Shown here in pieces: positions 16,608 to 24,974 of a stretch of DNA of 64,000 bases. The DNA comes from Desulfamplus sp964425195 (GTDB lineage Bacteria; Desulfobacterota; Desulfobacteria; Desulfobacterales; Desulfobacteraceae), in assembly GCA_964425195.1 (NCBI GenBank), contig CAYRLG010000021.1, positions 1 through 64,000 on the forward strand, written 5' to 3'. Positions within the stretch are counted from its first letter, which is position 1; each line of letters opens with the position of its first letter. A program made the position numbers and the translations under genes. A model generated the notes under the pieces. The model saw nothing but the letters and a program-made list of their open reading frames with translations, had not been told where the DNA came from and ran no database searches.

Positions 16608-17192
16608 ATGAGGGATATTAGAGTAAAAGAGTTGATGGTTCCACTTTCTGATTATGCTACTGTTGACGAAAATGCCACAATGTTTGAGGCTGTTAGTGCT
16701 CTGGAACAAGCTCGTGCAAAGTTTGATCCTAAGAAATTGAGACATAGAGCAATTCTTGTAACAGATGCCAATCAGCGTGTAGTGGGAAGAATAGGCTATT
16801 TGGATTTTCTTGAGAGCCTTGAACCAAAGTACAGAGAGATTGAAGATCTATTACTAACTATGAACAAAACGATTGAATCCAAGTATAACCTTGGAGTAGC
16901 GGTTACTCCTGAAATGATACATTCACAGATTCAGACACACTCTCTGTGGGAGAAACCACTAAATGATTTGTGCGGTAAAGCTGCAAATTCTCATGCTAAG
17001 GATTTTATGTATATACTTAAAGAGGCAGACTACATTAGTAGCGATGCCACTTTAGATCAGGCGATTCACCAGTTTATCTTGATTAAAGTTCAATCTTTAT
17101 TAGTTAAAAATGGTGATGATACTGTAGGTATTCTTAGGCTCAGCGATGTTGTTGAAACTATATTTGGATTGGTAAAAAATTGTAAAATCTGA
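16608..17192 (+). CDS. stand-alone CBS-pair protein
   Basis: A 194-residue paralogue of the protein at 11218. Two CBS motifs flank a ~45-residue variable linker; the N-terminus (VKELMVPLSDYATVDENATMF) aligns without gaps with its paralogue. The ATG at 16608 has TGGAGAG upstream; an in-frame TTG at 16557 has no site. It sits between REC-only genes and a REC-DASS pair rather than directly against a transporter. Nucleotide sensing with control of a partner protein is the family expectation; the partner is inferred to be a receiver or a transporter from gene order and from the REC-CBS fusion at 4682-5599. Confidence 0.9.
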   Translation: MRDIRVKELMVPLSDYATVDENATMFEAVSALEQARAKFDPKKLRHRAILVTDANQRVVGRIGYLDFLESLEPKYREIEDLLLTMNKTIESKYNLGVAVTPEMIHSQIQTHSLWEKPLNDLCGKAANSHAKDFMYILKEADYISSDATLDQAIHQFILIKVQSLLVKNGDDTVGILRLSDVVETIFGLVKNCKI

Positions 17193-17300
17193 TCTTATTA
17201 ATTTTACGCATACTTTAAAAAGCCCTTGTATTAGTTTTCCAATAAACTGTGTAGCAGTATAGTTATATAACAACAACTTTGTCATGTAAGGAGAATATTA

Positions 17301-17732
17301 ATGGTCACAATGGTTAAAATGAGAATTATGCTTGTAGATGACGAAGAGCGATTTCTTCAAACTACACAGAAAATGCTCATCAAAAAGGGTTATGACGCAC
17401 TTACAGCTACAAGTGGTGAAGAGTGTCTTGTAAAACTTGAGCAAGAGTTGGTGCATGTCGTAATTCTTGACGTAAAGATGCCTGGTATGGGAGGAGTTGA
17501 AACGTTGAAAAAGATCAAACAGCAGTATCCTATGGTGGAAGTTATAATGCTTACAGGGCATGGAACTGCAGAGTCGGCTGTTGAGGGTCTTAAATCAGGT
17601 GCTACCGACTATCTTACCAAACCAGCAAATATTGACGATATTGTTGCGAAAGCAGAGGAGGCATTCAGCAGACACCTTGCACTGGAAGAGAAGATCCGGC
17701 TGGTTGAAGCTATGAAACAGGCACACATATAA
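17301..17732 (+). CDS. stand-alone receiver-domain response regulator (duplicate unit, copy 1)
   Basis: A 143-residue receiver with Asp13/Asp14, phosphoacceptor Asp57 (ILDVKMPGMGG), Thr85 and Lys107. The C-terminal helix continues to residue 143 (LEEKIRLVEAMKQAHI). It lies 148 bp upstream of a DASS transporter and has a close paralogue at 19734, differing at about 18 of 143 residues. The leader atgtaaggaga before the start is shared with copy 2. It probably acts with the transporter in its unit, by inference from the conserved pairing. Confidence 0.93.
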   Translation: MVTMVKMRIMLVDDEERFLQTTQKMLIKKGYDALTATSGEECLVKLEQELVHVVILDVKMPGMGGVETLKKIKQQYPMVEVIMLTGHGTAESAVEGLKSGATDYLTKPANIDDIVAKAEEAFSRHLALEEKIRLVEAMKQAHI

Positions 17733-17880
17733 TTTTAATATCAAGGTAATTTAAGTTTTACAAATGTTTTAATAAAGTTTTATATAATTTAATTATTAAT
17801 TAAGGTCGAACATTATAGCAATTGAAGTTCACTCATAGAGTGAATTAGCAAACATTAAAATTAAAACTTGGAGTGTCTTT

Positions 17881-19290
17881 ATGGCAGAAGTTGAATCAAT
17901 TAAACCACCGGCAAGCACCCGGTCAATCGTTATAAAAGTAGTAATAGGTTTGGCATTGGGTATTGGGATAATGCTGCTACCCAGACCAGTAAATCTTACT
18001 CCAGAAGGGCAAAGATTTCTTGGGCTTCTGGTAAGTGTGGTATTTCTTTGGGTAAGTGAAGCAGTTCCCATTGGTGCAACTGCTCTTTTGTCTGGAGCGG
18101 GTCTTATTCTCCTTAAAATACAGTCCGCACAAAACGCATGGGCTCCTTTCTCCAGCCCAGCAGTTATGTTTGTGTTGATGATCATCATGTTTGGAGTTGT
18201 TTTAAACGAAGTTGGATTAGCAAATCGTCTTATGTTCTATCTTCTCAAAGTTGCTGGTACTAAGGTAAAACGCCTAAGTCTTATTCTTGCCATAGGCTGT
18301 ACCATGACCTCAACCGTTTTCCATGATGCAACAATTACAGTTATTATGGTCTTTGCATTTGTCCCTGTATTTATGGCAATGGGAATGAAACCGGGTCAGG
18401 GACATAAGTTGCCCACTTTTTTCCTTCTTCTTATTCCTCTTTCTGCTTCTGCTGGTGGTTTTGGAACTCTTCTTGGTGGAGGGCGTAACCCATTAGCCCT
18501 TGAAATCCTTAGTAAATTTAGTGAAGGTAATATATCTATAGGATTTTTGCAGTATATTGTTATACAATTTCCAATATGTATTTTAACGGCTGTTGCGACA
18601 TGGGCTATATTATGGGTATTTATCAGACCCGAAGAGAAAGAGCTTGCAGGGGTTGAACTTGCAGATCCAGGACCTATGAGTCGTGCAGAGTCTGGTGTTC
18701 TTGTGGTATTTGTAATAACTTTTATTCTCTGGTTTATGGGTGATTTGACTGGTTGGCACTACAGTGTACCAGCAGCGTTTGCTATCTTAGGCTTTTGTGG
18801 ACCTGGATGGATAAGTTTTAGAACTATATGCGATAAGTTTCCATGGGAATCGTGGATAGTATTTGGAGCTGGCGTATCATTAGGTGTATCAATGCTTGAC
18901 AGTGGAGCTGGACGTTTCTTAGCTGAAGCGTTTCTACCACTTTTGAATGGTAAGCCGATGTTTGTTGTATATTATGGCATGGGCTTTTTTGGTTCATTTC
19001 TCTCAAGCATGATGTCAAACTCTGCTGCTGTTGCACTTATGTTGCCTATTATGTTGCCAATGGCAGAGATGATGCACATGTCACCTGAATCTGTTGCCAT
19101 GATAGCACCTATGACTACATCGTTTATCATGTTAGTAATCGGTTGTCCTCCAACTATTATTGCATACAGTACTGGATATTTTACTCAAAAAGACTTTATC
19201 AAAATAGCAGTTCCTTGGTGTCTTATCCTTTTAGTAATATGCGTTATAAGTATGTTGGTATATTGGCCATTAATAGGTTTTGTTAAATAG
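17881..19290 (+). CDS. SLC13/DASS-family anion transporter (duplicate unit, copy 1)
   Basis: A 469-residue polytopic membrane protein with the DASS repeat architecture. Landmarks are EAVPIGATALLSGAG, GGFGTLLGGGRNP and FGAGVSLGVSMLDSGAGRF. The family SNT motifs read HDATIT (residues 148-153) and SNSAAV here. Start follows TTGGAG. It is nearly identical to the transporter at 20280 and shares 442 identical bases with it over residues ~188-335. The receiver gene upstream and absence of a periplasmic binding protein suggest a secondary transporter whose expression or activity is tied to phosphorelay signalling. Substrate is unknown; dicarboxylate or sulfate are the family options. Confidence 0.9.
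   Translation: MAEVESIKPPASTRSIVIKVVIGLALGIGIMLLPRPVNLTPEGQRFLGLLVSVVFLWVSEAVPIGATALLSGAGLILLKIQSAQNAWAPFSSPAVMFVLMIIMFGVVLNEVGLANRLMFYLLKVAGTKVKRLSLILAIGCTMTSTVFHDATITVIMVFAFVPVFMAMGMKPGQGHKLPTFFLLLIPLSASAGGFGTLLGGGRNPLALEILSKFSEGNISIGFLQYIVIQFPICILTAVATWAILWVFIRPEEKELAGVELADPGPMSRAESGVLVVFVITFILWFMGDLTGWHYSVPAAFAILGFCGPGWISFRTICDKFPWESWIVFGAGVSLGVSMLDSGAGRFLAEAFLPLLNGKPMFVVYYGMGFFGSFLSSMMSNSAAVALMLPIMLPMAEMMHMSPESVAMIAPMTTSFIMLVIGCPPTIIAYSTGYFTQKDFIKIAVPWCLILLVICVISMLVYWPLIGFVK
18443..18884 (+). repeat. 442-bp tract identical to 20842-21283
   Basis: Base-by-base comparison at a fixed offset of 2399 shows no difference across this tract, while the sequence on both sides carries many silent and some replacement changes. 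This is the pattern left by gene conversion between the two transporter copies. Confidence 0.93.
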
Positions 19291-19733
19291 TCGTTAAAAC
19301 TCCTTTCCTCTCTCTCTCCGATCCTTAAGAGAGAGGGAGAAAGGGGTAAAATGGTGTGGGATTTTTTCTTTAGCTAATTTTTATACTTACTGTTACAATA
19401 AAGTTATACAAAGTACTCTTCAGATAACTTAAATCTCCATTTCTTTTCTCACTTTAATATCTCCCACAAAAAAATATTTATCTGTTTTTTATCAAAATTT
19501 TTTTATGTCTCCATCTATATTTTATTCCTTAGGCATATAAAAAGATTATTCAAAATATGAATTTAAAACGGCTATGCCGTTTAGTTATATCTACAACGAA
19601 TCGTTATATATTTACGTATTCGGTTGTAAACTTTTTTGTTTTTTGGGGTTCCTGTGTAAGAGATAGATATGTAAATCTACTCTACTATCAGGATGGTTCA
19701 CAACAGCAATTTTTATTATGTAAGGAGAGCTAA
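19291..19733. other. 443-bp intergenic region between duplicate units
   Basis: A C/T-rich then A/G-rich hairpin at 19302-19345 probably ends the first unit. A second hairpin (tacaacgaat with attcggttgta, 19592-19628) is followed by a T-rich run (19630-19643), so it could be an attenuator about 90 bp before the next gene. A small perfect repeat aacggc/gccgtt lies at 19567-19581. A 58-codon frame ending at 19736 has no ribosome-binding site and is not called. Confidence 0.55.
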
Positions 19734-20165
19734 ATGGTTACAATGGTTAGAATGAGGATTATGCTTGTAGATGATGAGGAGAGATTTCTTCAAACCACGC
19801 AGAAAATGCTCACAAAACAAGGTTATGACGCTATAACTGCTACAAGTGGAGAGGAGTGTCTTATAAAACTTGAACAGGAGCTGGTGCATGTCATAATTCT
19901 TGATGTAAAGATGCCCGGCATGGGAGGTATTGAGACTCTAAAGCAAATTAAACAGAAATATCCTATGATAGAGGTTATAATGCTCACAGGACATGGAACT
20001 GCAGAGTCTGCTGTAGAGGGGCTTAAATCAGGCGCTACTGACTATTTGACTAAGCCCGCAAATATTGAAGATATTGTTGCTAAAGCAGAAGAGGCTTTTA
20101 ATAAACGTCTTGCTCTTGAAGAGAAGATAAGGTTGGTTGAAACTTTAAAAGATTCCCATATATAA
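19734..20165 (+). CDS. stand-alone receiver-domain response regulator (duplicate unit, copy 2)
   Basis: A 143-residue receiver, paralogue of the protein at 17301, with all catalytic positions intact (Asp57, Thr85, Lys107). Most differences from copy 1 are conservative (V/I, K/R, D/E), with a small cluster of non-conservative changes in the last ten residues, where partner contacts might differ. The start follows atgtaaggagagcta. It precedes the second DASS transporter by 114 bp. Confidence 0.93.
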   Translation: MVTMVRMRIMLVDDEERFLQTTQKMLTKQGYDAITATSGEECLIKLEQELVHVIILDVKMPGMGGIETLKQIKQKYPMIEVIMLTGHGTAESAVEGLKSGATDYLTKPANIEDIVAKAEEAFNKRLALEEKIRLVETLKDSHI

Positions 20166-20279
20166 GGGAGGAGTATTCGTCAATAGGGTATTTTTTAGTT
20201 CTAAGAATATATAGAGCTAAAGCAAACCCATAAGAAATGTAAATTAATGAAAATAAAATGGAATATAGGAGTATAATTT

Positions 20280-21689
20280 ATGGCAGAAGTTGAATCGATT
20301 AAACCACCGGCAAGTACAAAGTCAATTGTTATAAAAGTGATAATAGGTTTGGTATTGGGTATTGGAATAATGTTGCTGCCCAGACCAGCAAATCTTACAC
20401 CAGAAGGTCAAAGGTTGCTGGGACTTCTTGTAACTGTCGTATTTCTCTGGGTAAGTGAAGCAGTTCCCATTGGTGCAACTGCTCTTTTGTCTGGAGCTGG
20501 TCTTATTCTCCTCAACATTCAGTCCGCACAGAGTGCATGGGCACCATTTGCAAGCCCAGCAGTTATGTTTGTGTTAATGATCATCATGTTTGGAGTTGTT
20601 TTAAATGAGGTTGGATTGGCAAATCGCCTTATGTTCTATCTTCTTAAAGTTGCTGGTACTAAGGTAAAACGCCTAAGTCTAATTCTTGCTATAGGCTGCA
20701 CTATTACCTCATCTGTATTTCACGATGCTACAATTACAGTTATCATGGTTTTTGCATTTGTCCCTGTATTTATTAGTATGGGAATGAAACCGGGTCAGGG
20801 GCATAAACTACCCACTTTTTTCCTCCTTCTAATACCTCTTGCTGCTTCTGCTGGTGGTTTTGGAACTCTTCTTGGTGGAGGGCGTAACCCATTAGCCCTT
20901 GAAATCCTTAGTAAATTTAGTGAAGGTAATATATCTATAGGATTTTTGCAGTATATTGTTATACAATTTCCAATATGTATTTTAACGGCTGTTGCGACAT
21001 GGGCTATATTATGGGTATTTATCAGACCCGAAGAGAAAGAGCTTGCAGGGGTTGAACTTGCAGATCCAGGACCTATGAGTCGTGCAGAGTCTGGTGTTCT
21101 TGTGGTATTTGTAATAACTTTTATTCTCTGGTTTATGGGTGATTTGACTGGTTGGCACTACAGTGTACCAGCAGCGTTTGCTATCTTAGGCTTTTGTGGA
21201 CCTGGATGGATAAGTTTTAGAACTATATGCGATAAGTTTCCATGGGAATCGTGGATAGTATTTGGAGCTGGCGTATCATTAGGAGTATCAATGCTTGACA
21301 GTGGAGCTGGACGTTTCTTAGCTGAAGCATTTTTGCCTCTTTTAAACGGTAAGCCAATGTTTGTTGTATATTACGGTATGGCATTTTTCGGTTCATTTCT
21401 CTCCAGTATGATGTCCAACTCTGCTGCTGTTGCATTGATGCTACCAATTACTTTGCCGATGGCAGAGATGATGAATATGTCTGCTGAATCTGTTGCAATG
21501 TTAGCACCAATGACAACATCATTTATTATGTTAGTAATAGGTTGTCCTCCAACTATTATTGCCTACAGTACCGGATATTTCACTCAAAAGGATTTTATTA
21601 AAATTGCTGTCCCTTGGTGTTTGATCCTTTTGTTAATATGCGTTTTAACTACTTTGGTATATTGGCCTCTTATAGGTTTTGTGAAATAG
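20280..21689 (+). CDS. SLC13/DASS-family anion transporter (duplicate unit, copy 2)
   Basis: A 469-residue near-copy of the transporter at 17881, same length without gaps. Replacements lie outside the converted tract (for example T138-143 region, residues 160-170, and the last 80 residues). HDATIT and SNSAAV replace the two SNT motifs. Start follows ATAGGAGTATAATTT. Two hairpins follow before the ExbB gene. Retention of two copies with an identical core implies selection for dosage or for slightly different regulation of the same transport activity. Confidence 0.9.
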   Translation: MAEVESIKPPASTKSIVIKVIIGLVLGIGIMLLPRPANLTPEGQRLLGLLVTVVFLWVSEAVPIGATALLSGAGLILLNIQSAQSAWAPFASPAVMFVLMIIMFGVVLNEVGLANRLMFYLLKVAGTKVKRLSLILAIGCTITSSVFHDATITVIMVFAFVPVFISMGMKPGQGHKLPTFFLLLIPLAASAGGFGTLLGGGRNPLALEILSKFSEGNISIGFLQYIVIQFPICILTAVATWAILWVFIRPEEKELAGVELADPGPMSRAESGVLVVFVITFILWFMGDLTGWHYSVPAAFAILGFCGPGWISFRTICDKFPWESWIVFGAGVSLGVSMLDSGAGRFLAEAFLPLLNGKPMFVVYYGMAFFGSFLSSMMSNSAAVALMLPITLPMAEMMNMSAESVAMLAPMTTSFIMLVIGCPPTIIAYSTGYFTQKDFIKIAVPWCLILLLICVLTTLVYWPLIGFVK

Positions 21690-21705
21690 TTTGGTAAAAA
21701 TTAAC

Positions 21706-21735
21706 GTCCCCCCATCTCTCTTAAAGCGGGGGGAC
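21706..21735 (+). terminator. GC-rich hairpin after the second transporter
   Basis: Perfect arms gtcccccc/ggggggac (21706-21713 with 21728-21735) lie 17 bp after the stop codon. No strong T-run follows. Confidence 0.6.
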
Positions 21736-21915
21736 TTAATGCTCAATAAGTTTTTTTGCTGAAAAAATTGTTAAAATTAGAACTTTGAATCTAAACTAAA
21801 TGACACCTAAAAAAAGTTGACAAACCTCAATTTGTTGGCTATTGAAAATCGACAATAATCATCACCATGAAGGTGTTAAGTAAAAGCTGTAAAAAATAGA
21901 AAATTAAAATAATCT

Positions 21916-21980
21916 AAGCCACGAAGGCATAAAAGACAGATAGAAAATCTGTTGCTTTCGTGGCTTTTGTGTTTTTTATA
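21916..21980 (+). terminator. strong intrinsic terminator or attenuator upstream of exbB
   Basis: Arms aagccacgaa/ttcgtggctt (21916-21925 with 21957-21966) with an inner acaga/tctgt stem are followed by tttgtgttttttat. It ends about 60 bp before exbB, so it could serve as an attenuator if the promoter lies near 21817. Confidence 0.8.
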
Positions 21981-22041
21981 TACTTTCTATTTTAAAAAAT
22001 TTTCTTTAAGAGGTTAGACTGACAAGTAAAGGAATAGCTAA

Positions 22042-22704
22042 ATGGTAGATATTTTTTCAATTAAAGATATGACAGAGCTTATAGCTAAAGGTGGAGTGCT
22101 TATGGTTCCTATTCTTCTGTGCTCGGTGTTTGCTCTGGCTATTTTTCTTGAGCGGCTCATATACTTTGCACGAATAAATAGCAGAGGAAACGGACTCTCT
22201 TTAAATATTGCCTCTATGGTTAAGAGAGGAGACAGAGAAGAGGCGCTGGAGTCTGCAAAAAATAGCAAATCTCCAATGGGGCGTGTTCTTGCACAGGCAA
22301 TTGATGCAATGGCTTGCGATAAAGAGACTCTTGAGACTGTAATTGTCAATGCTACAGAAGAGGAGGTAAGAGATATCTCCTCAAATCTTCAAACATTGGC
22401 AACAATAGCCAATATCACCCCAATTCTTGGTCTTCTTGGTACTGTGCTTGGAATGATTAAAGCCTTTATGGTGATTCAGGAGATGGGAGGAAAAGTTAAT
22501 GCCTCTGTTCTTGCGGGTGGAATTTGGGAGGCAATGCTTACAACTGCTTTAGGGCTTGCCGTTGCTCTGCCTGCTATGGTTGCTCATAGTTATCTTGTAT
22601 CAAGAGTAAGTCGATATGAAGCTCAACTTCAAGGTGGAGCTGTGACTTTTATAAAAAGTATTTCAGCTCCTACTTGCAATTTAGCTCAAAAGAGTTTTGA
22701 ATAA
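22042..22704 (+). CDS. exbB: ExbB/TolQ-type proton channel subunit
   Basis: A 220-residue MotA/TolQ/ExbB protein with three membrane helices: one near residues 15-38 and a pair in the C-terminal half, including the conserved ITPILGLLGTVLGMIKAF stretch and TTALGLAVALPAM. It uses the proton gradient with ExbD to energise TonB. The gene opens an exbB-exbD-tonB cluster (22042-24209). Length is typical. The cluster could power any TonB-dependent receptor of the cell, including the one at the right edge of the window. Confidence 0.93.
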   Translation: MVDIFSIKDMTELIAKGGVLMVPILLCSVFALAIFLERLIYFARINSRGNGLSLNIASMVKRGDREEALESAKNSKSPMGRVLAQAIDAMACDKETLETVIVNATEEEVRDISSNLQTLATIANITPILGLLGTVLGMIKAFMVIQEMGGKVNASVLAGGIWEAMLTTALGLAVALPAMVAHSYLVSRVSRYEAQLQGGAVTFIKSISAPTCNLAQKSFE

Positions 22705-22787
22705 TACTCTTTTATCGTTCTTTCTCTATTTCAAGTCAAAGTATAATCGTTATTTAAAAATAAGCCGAAATTTAGGATATAATAGTT

Positions 22788-23222
22788 ATGCTGGTTCATC
22801 GAAAGGCAAAAATAGGATATCAGATTCAGATGCCTCTAACATCTCTTATTGATATTGTCTTTATGCTCCTTATCTATTTCATGCTAACGGCAAATTTTAT
22901 AGTGGAGGAGGGAATTGATATAAAACTTCCAGAAGCTAAAGATTCTGCTGTTCAAGAGGAAGATAGTAGTCAAGACATCACAATCTATGTTGATAAAGAG
23001 GGTAAAAGCCATATCGGAGGTAAACTTGTTGAAGATGATGAGTTGATGTCAACACTTCAGAAGATGATCGATAAGCAAGAGAATATCGGCACACCCAAAA
23101 CAGATACGCTCGTCATTATCAAAGCTGACAGAACTGTTGAGCTTAATAGTGCTGTTAAAGTTATGGATATTGCAAAAGCTGCCGGAGCTGGAAGGTTGTA
23201 CATAGCAACGGAAAAGGATTAA
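22788..23222 (+). CDS. exbD: ExbD/TolR-type biopolymer transport protein
   Basis: A 144-residue protein with a single N-terminal membrane helix carrying the family Asp (LTSLIDIVFMLLIYFM, Asp22), followed by a periplasmic domain that ends in the VKVMDIAKAAGAGRLYIAT segment typical of ExbD. It lies between exbB and tonB, in the usual order. The 83-bp gap from exbB and 75-bp gap to tonB are wider than usual but without obvious terminators. Confidence 0.93.
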   Translation: MLVHRKAKIGYQIQMPLTSLIDIVFMLLIYFMLTANFIVEEGIDIKLPEAKDSAVQEEDSSQDITIYVDKEGKSHIGGKLVEDDELMSTLQKMIDKQENIGTPKTDTLVIIKADRTVELNSAVKVMDIAKAAGAGRLYIATEKD

Positions 23223-23297
23223 TATATTTAATAGCTTTTTAAAAACTCTTAAATATCTATTTTGTAAATATAACGAAAAAAATAGGATTATTTAACT

Positions 23298-24209
23298 ATG
23301 GCAACTGTATTGGAAAGAGGAAAACATAGCCCTATTATGGCAATGATGTTCACAATTTCGCTTATAGTGCATCTGTTAATCTCTCTTCATATTGCAGAAC
23401 GCTATAAGATAAAGCCAGAGATTGAAAAGCCAAAGCCTCCTATAAAAATTGAGATTGTGCTGCAAGAGCTTCCAAAACCTACTCCTATAGAGACTCCACC
23501 CATTCCGCAGCACTCGTCGCCCGCAGTAACCGACTCTCTTTATAAGCCTATACAAATTCCCAAGCCTCTACCAGAGCCGATAAAACAGGAGGTCAAAAAG
23601 ATGGAGATCTCTGAACCATCACTGGTTAAGCCTGTCAAAGAGATAACAAAATCAGAACCTGTTAAAAAAAAGGTTGTTGTTGAGAAGAGAAAAAAGCCTG
23701 TAGAAAAAACAAAAAATAAGATACCTGTACCTGTTAATAAAGCTGTGGAAAAACCTCCAATCCAAGAGCATAAAAAAGTTGCACAAAAGATGGTTAATGC
23801 TCCGACTCAGACTGCTAAACCTGTCATACTATCTTCTCCAGTAAATGCAGCACAGGCAGTAAAAGTGCCATATTCAGGAAGGGTAAATTCACAGCCTTTA
23901 AGTTCCAAATCTGATGAGATATCAGCAAAGGCATATTTTAACACTATGCGTCTTATGATTGAGAAAAATAAACGCTATCCTCAAATGGCACGTAGGCGAA
24001 ATCATGAAGGTAGCGTCCGTGTAAAGTTTGTTGTTGATAGCAATGGAAATGTGAATGCTCTTGAAATTGTTAAAGGCTCTGATTATGAGTCTCTTAACAA
24101 AGCTGCATTGGAAGCTGTAAGAAGGGCAGCACCATTTGCCAAACCACCGTCATCAATTGGTAAAAATGCTTTAAAGTTAGAACTTACAATAAATTTTAAA
24201 TTGATATAA
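23298..24209 (+). CDS. tonB: TonB energy transducer
   Basis: A 303-residue protein with a short cytoplasmic start, one membrane helix (MAMMFTISLIVHLLISLHIA), a long Pro/Lys/Glu-rich periplasmic spacer (~residues 40-200), and a C-terminal TonB domain (YPQMARRRNHEGSVRVKFVV ... LEIVKGSDYESLNKAALEA). The spacer is long enough to cross the periplasm. It completes the exbB-exbD-tonB set. Confidence 0.93.
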   Translation: MATVLERGKHSPIMAMMFTISLIVHLLISLHIAERYKIKPEIEKPKPPIKIEIVLQELPKPTPIETPPIPQHSSPAVTDSLYKPIQIPKPLPEPIKQEVKKMEISEPSLVKPVKEITKSEPVKKKVVVEKRKKPVEKTKNKIPVPVNKAVEKPPIQEHKKVAQKMVNAPTQTAKPVILSSPVNAAQAVKVPYSGRVNSQPLSSKSDEISAKAYFNTMRLMIEKNKRYPQMARRRNHEGSVRVKFVVDSNGNVNALEIVKGSDYESLNKAALEAVRRAAPFAKPPSSIGKNALKLELTINFKLI

Positions 24210-24247
24210 CTGTGAGCATTATACAAACAAATAGAGGAGAGATAGAT

Positions 24248-24865
24248 ATGTGTAAATGTTGTGGAGAAAGAAGATTAGATATCATGGAATCTGAAGAGTT
24301 TAAACGGTGTGTTGAGTTTCATGGGCACATCTGTCCGGGGCTTTCGATTGGATATAAAGCAGCTTTGGAGGGGATGCGTAAGTTGAATGAAAACCGCTCA
24401 CCAGATGAAGAGATTGTGGCAATTGTAGAGACAGATGCCTGTTCTGCTGATGCAGTTCAGGTGCTTACTGGCTGCACTTTTGGTAAAGGAAATTTTTTCC
24501 ATAAAGATTACGGTAAAATGGCTTTAACTCTATTTAGTCGCAACTCAGGAAAAGGGGTGAGATTATCAATGCGTCCCAATATGATGACTCCAAATGAGGA
24601 GCATACTGCACTTATTCAAAAGGTAAGAAGTGGAGAAGCTACAGAGGAGGAGCAATCAAGATTTCAGCAGTTACATCACAACAGAAGTAGAGAGATTTTA
24701 GAGACTCCTGCAGACCAACTTTTTAATATCAAAGCGGTTCAGATGCAACCTCCACCAAAGGCTAAAATGGAGCCGTCAGAACTTTGTGATATATGCGGAG
24801 AGCCTGCAATGAGAACTAAACTTGAAATGGTTGACAATAAAAAGGTTTGCAAAGGTTGTATGTAA
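24248..24865 (+). CDS. FmdE-family protein with C-terminal zinc ribbon
   Basis: A 205-residue FmdE-family protein. The core has the EFHGHICPGLSIGYKA motif and the acidic/Cys segment ETDACSADAVQVLTGCTFGKGN; the C-terminus has a zinc-ribbon-like pair of motifs CDICG and CKGC. FmdE proteins are associated with formylmethanofuran dehydrogenases in methanogens and with molybdenum/tungsten enzymes in anaerobic bacteria; the biochemical role is unclear. The ATG at 24248 is preferred because AGAGGAGAG precedes it, over a GTG at 24212. A terminator follows. A second FmdE gene lies at 57452. Confidence 0.9.
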   Translation: MCKCCGERRLDIMESEEFKRCVEFHGHICPGLSIGYKAALEGMRKLNENRSPDEEIVAIVETDACSADAVQVLTGCTFGKGNFFHKDYGKMALTLFSRNSGKGVRLSMRPNMMTPNEEHTALIQKVRSGEATEEEQSRFQQLHHNRSREILETPADQLFNIKAVQMQPPPKAKMEPSELCDICGEPAMRTKLEMVDNKKVCKGCM

Positions 24866-24904
24866 GCGGAGGTTGTCGTAATAAGATAGCTCAGATGATA
24901 AAAG

Positions 24905-24936
24905 AAAAAGCCCTGAACTAACAGGGCTTTTTTTTA
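24905..24936. terminator. bidirectional intrinsic terminator
   Basis: aaaaagccctg and cagggctttttttt pair around an AACTAA loop, with A-rich and T-rich flanks, so it can stop both the FmdE gene and the convergent minus-strand gene at 24975. Confidence 0.92.
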
Positions 24937-24974
24937 TTGGTTAAGTTTTATAACGTTCTAATGGTAAAATTTTT

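Larger units (their letters stand above)
17301..21689 (+). repeat. tandem duplication of a receiver + DASS transporter unit
   Basis: Unit 1 (17301-19290) and unit 2 (19734-21689) each hold a receiver gene and then a 469-codon transporter. The coding parts are close copies whereas the spacers are unrelated in sequence and length. The copies are therefore not recent except within the identical tract at 18443-18884. Confidence 0.92.
21690..22041. other. 352-bp intergenic region with two terminators
   Basis: Besides the hairpins at 21706-21735 and 21916-21980 it contains a possible promoter, TTGACA at 21817-21822 with tattga 17 bp further on. No gene is seen. Confidence 0.6.

Noticed and set aside
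19699..19715. Sigma-54 promoter at TGGTTCACAACAGCA upstream of the receiver at 19734
   Set aside because: GG-to-GC spacing is one base short and the -24 element is imperfect; the equivalent site is absent upstream of copy 1 at 17301.
19557..19736. 58-codon frame ending at the start of the second receiver gene
   Set aside because: No ribosome-binding site, composition unlike a protein, and it covers two hairpins with a T-run.
17301..21689. Tandem duplication as an assembly artefact
   Set aside because: The spacers are unrelated and both flanks of the identical tract carry many substitutions, so two real copies are present.
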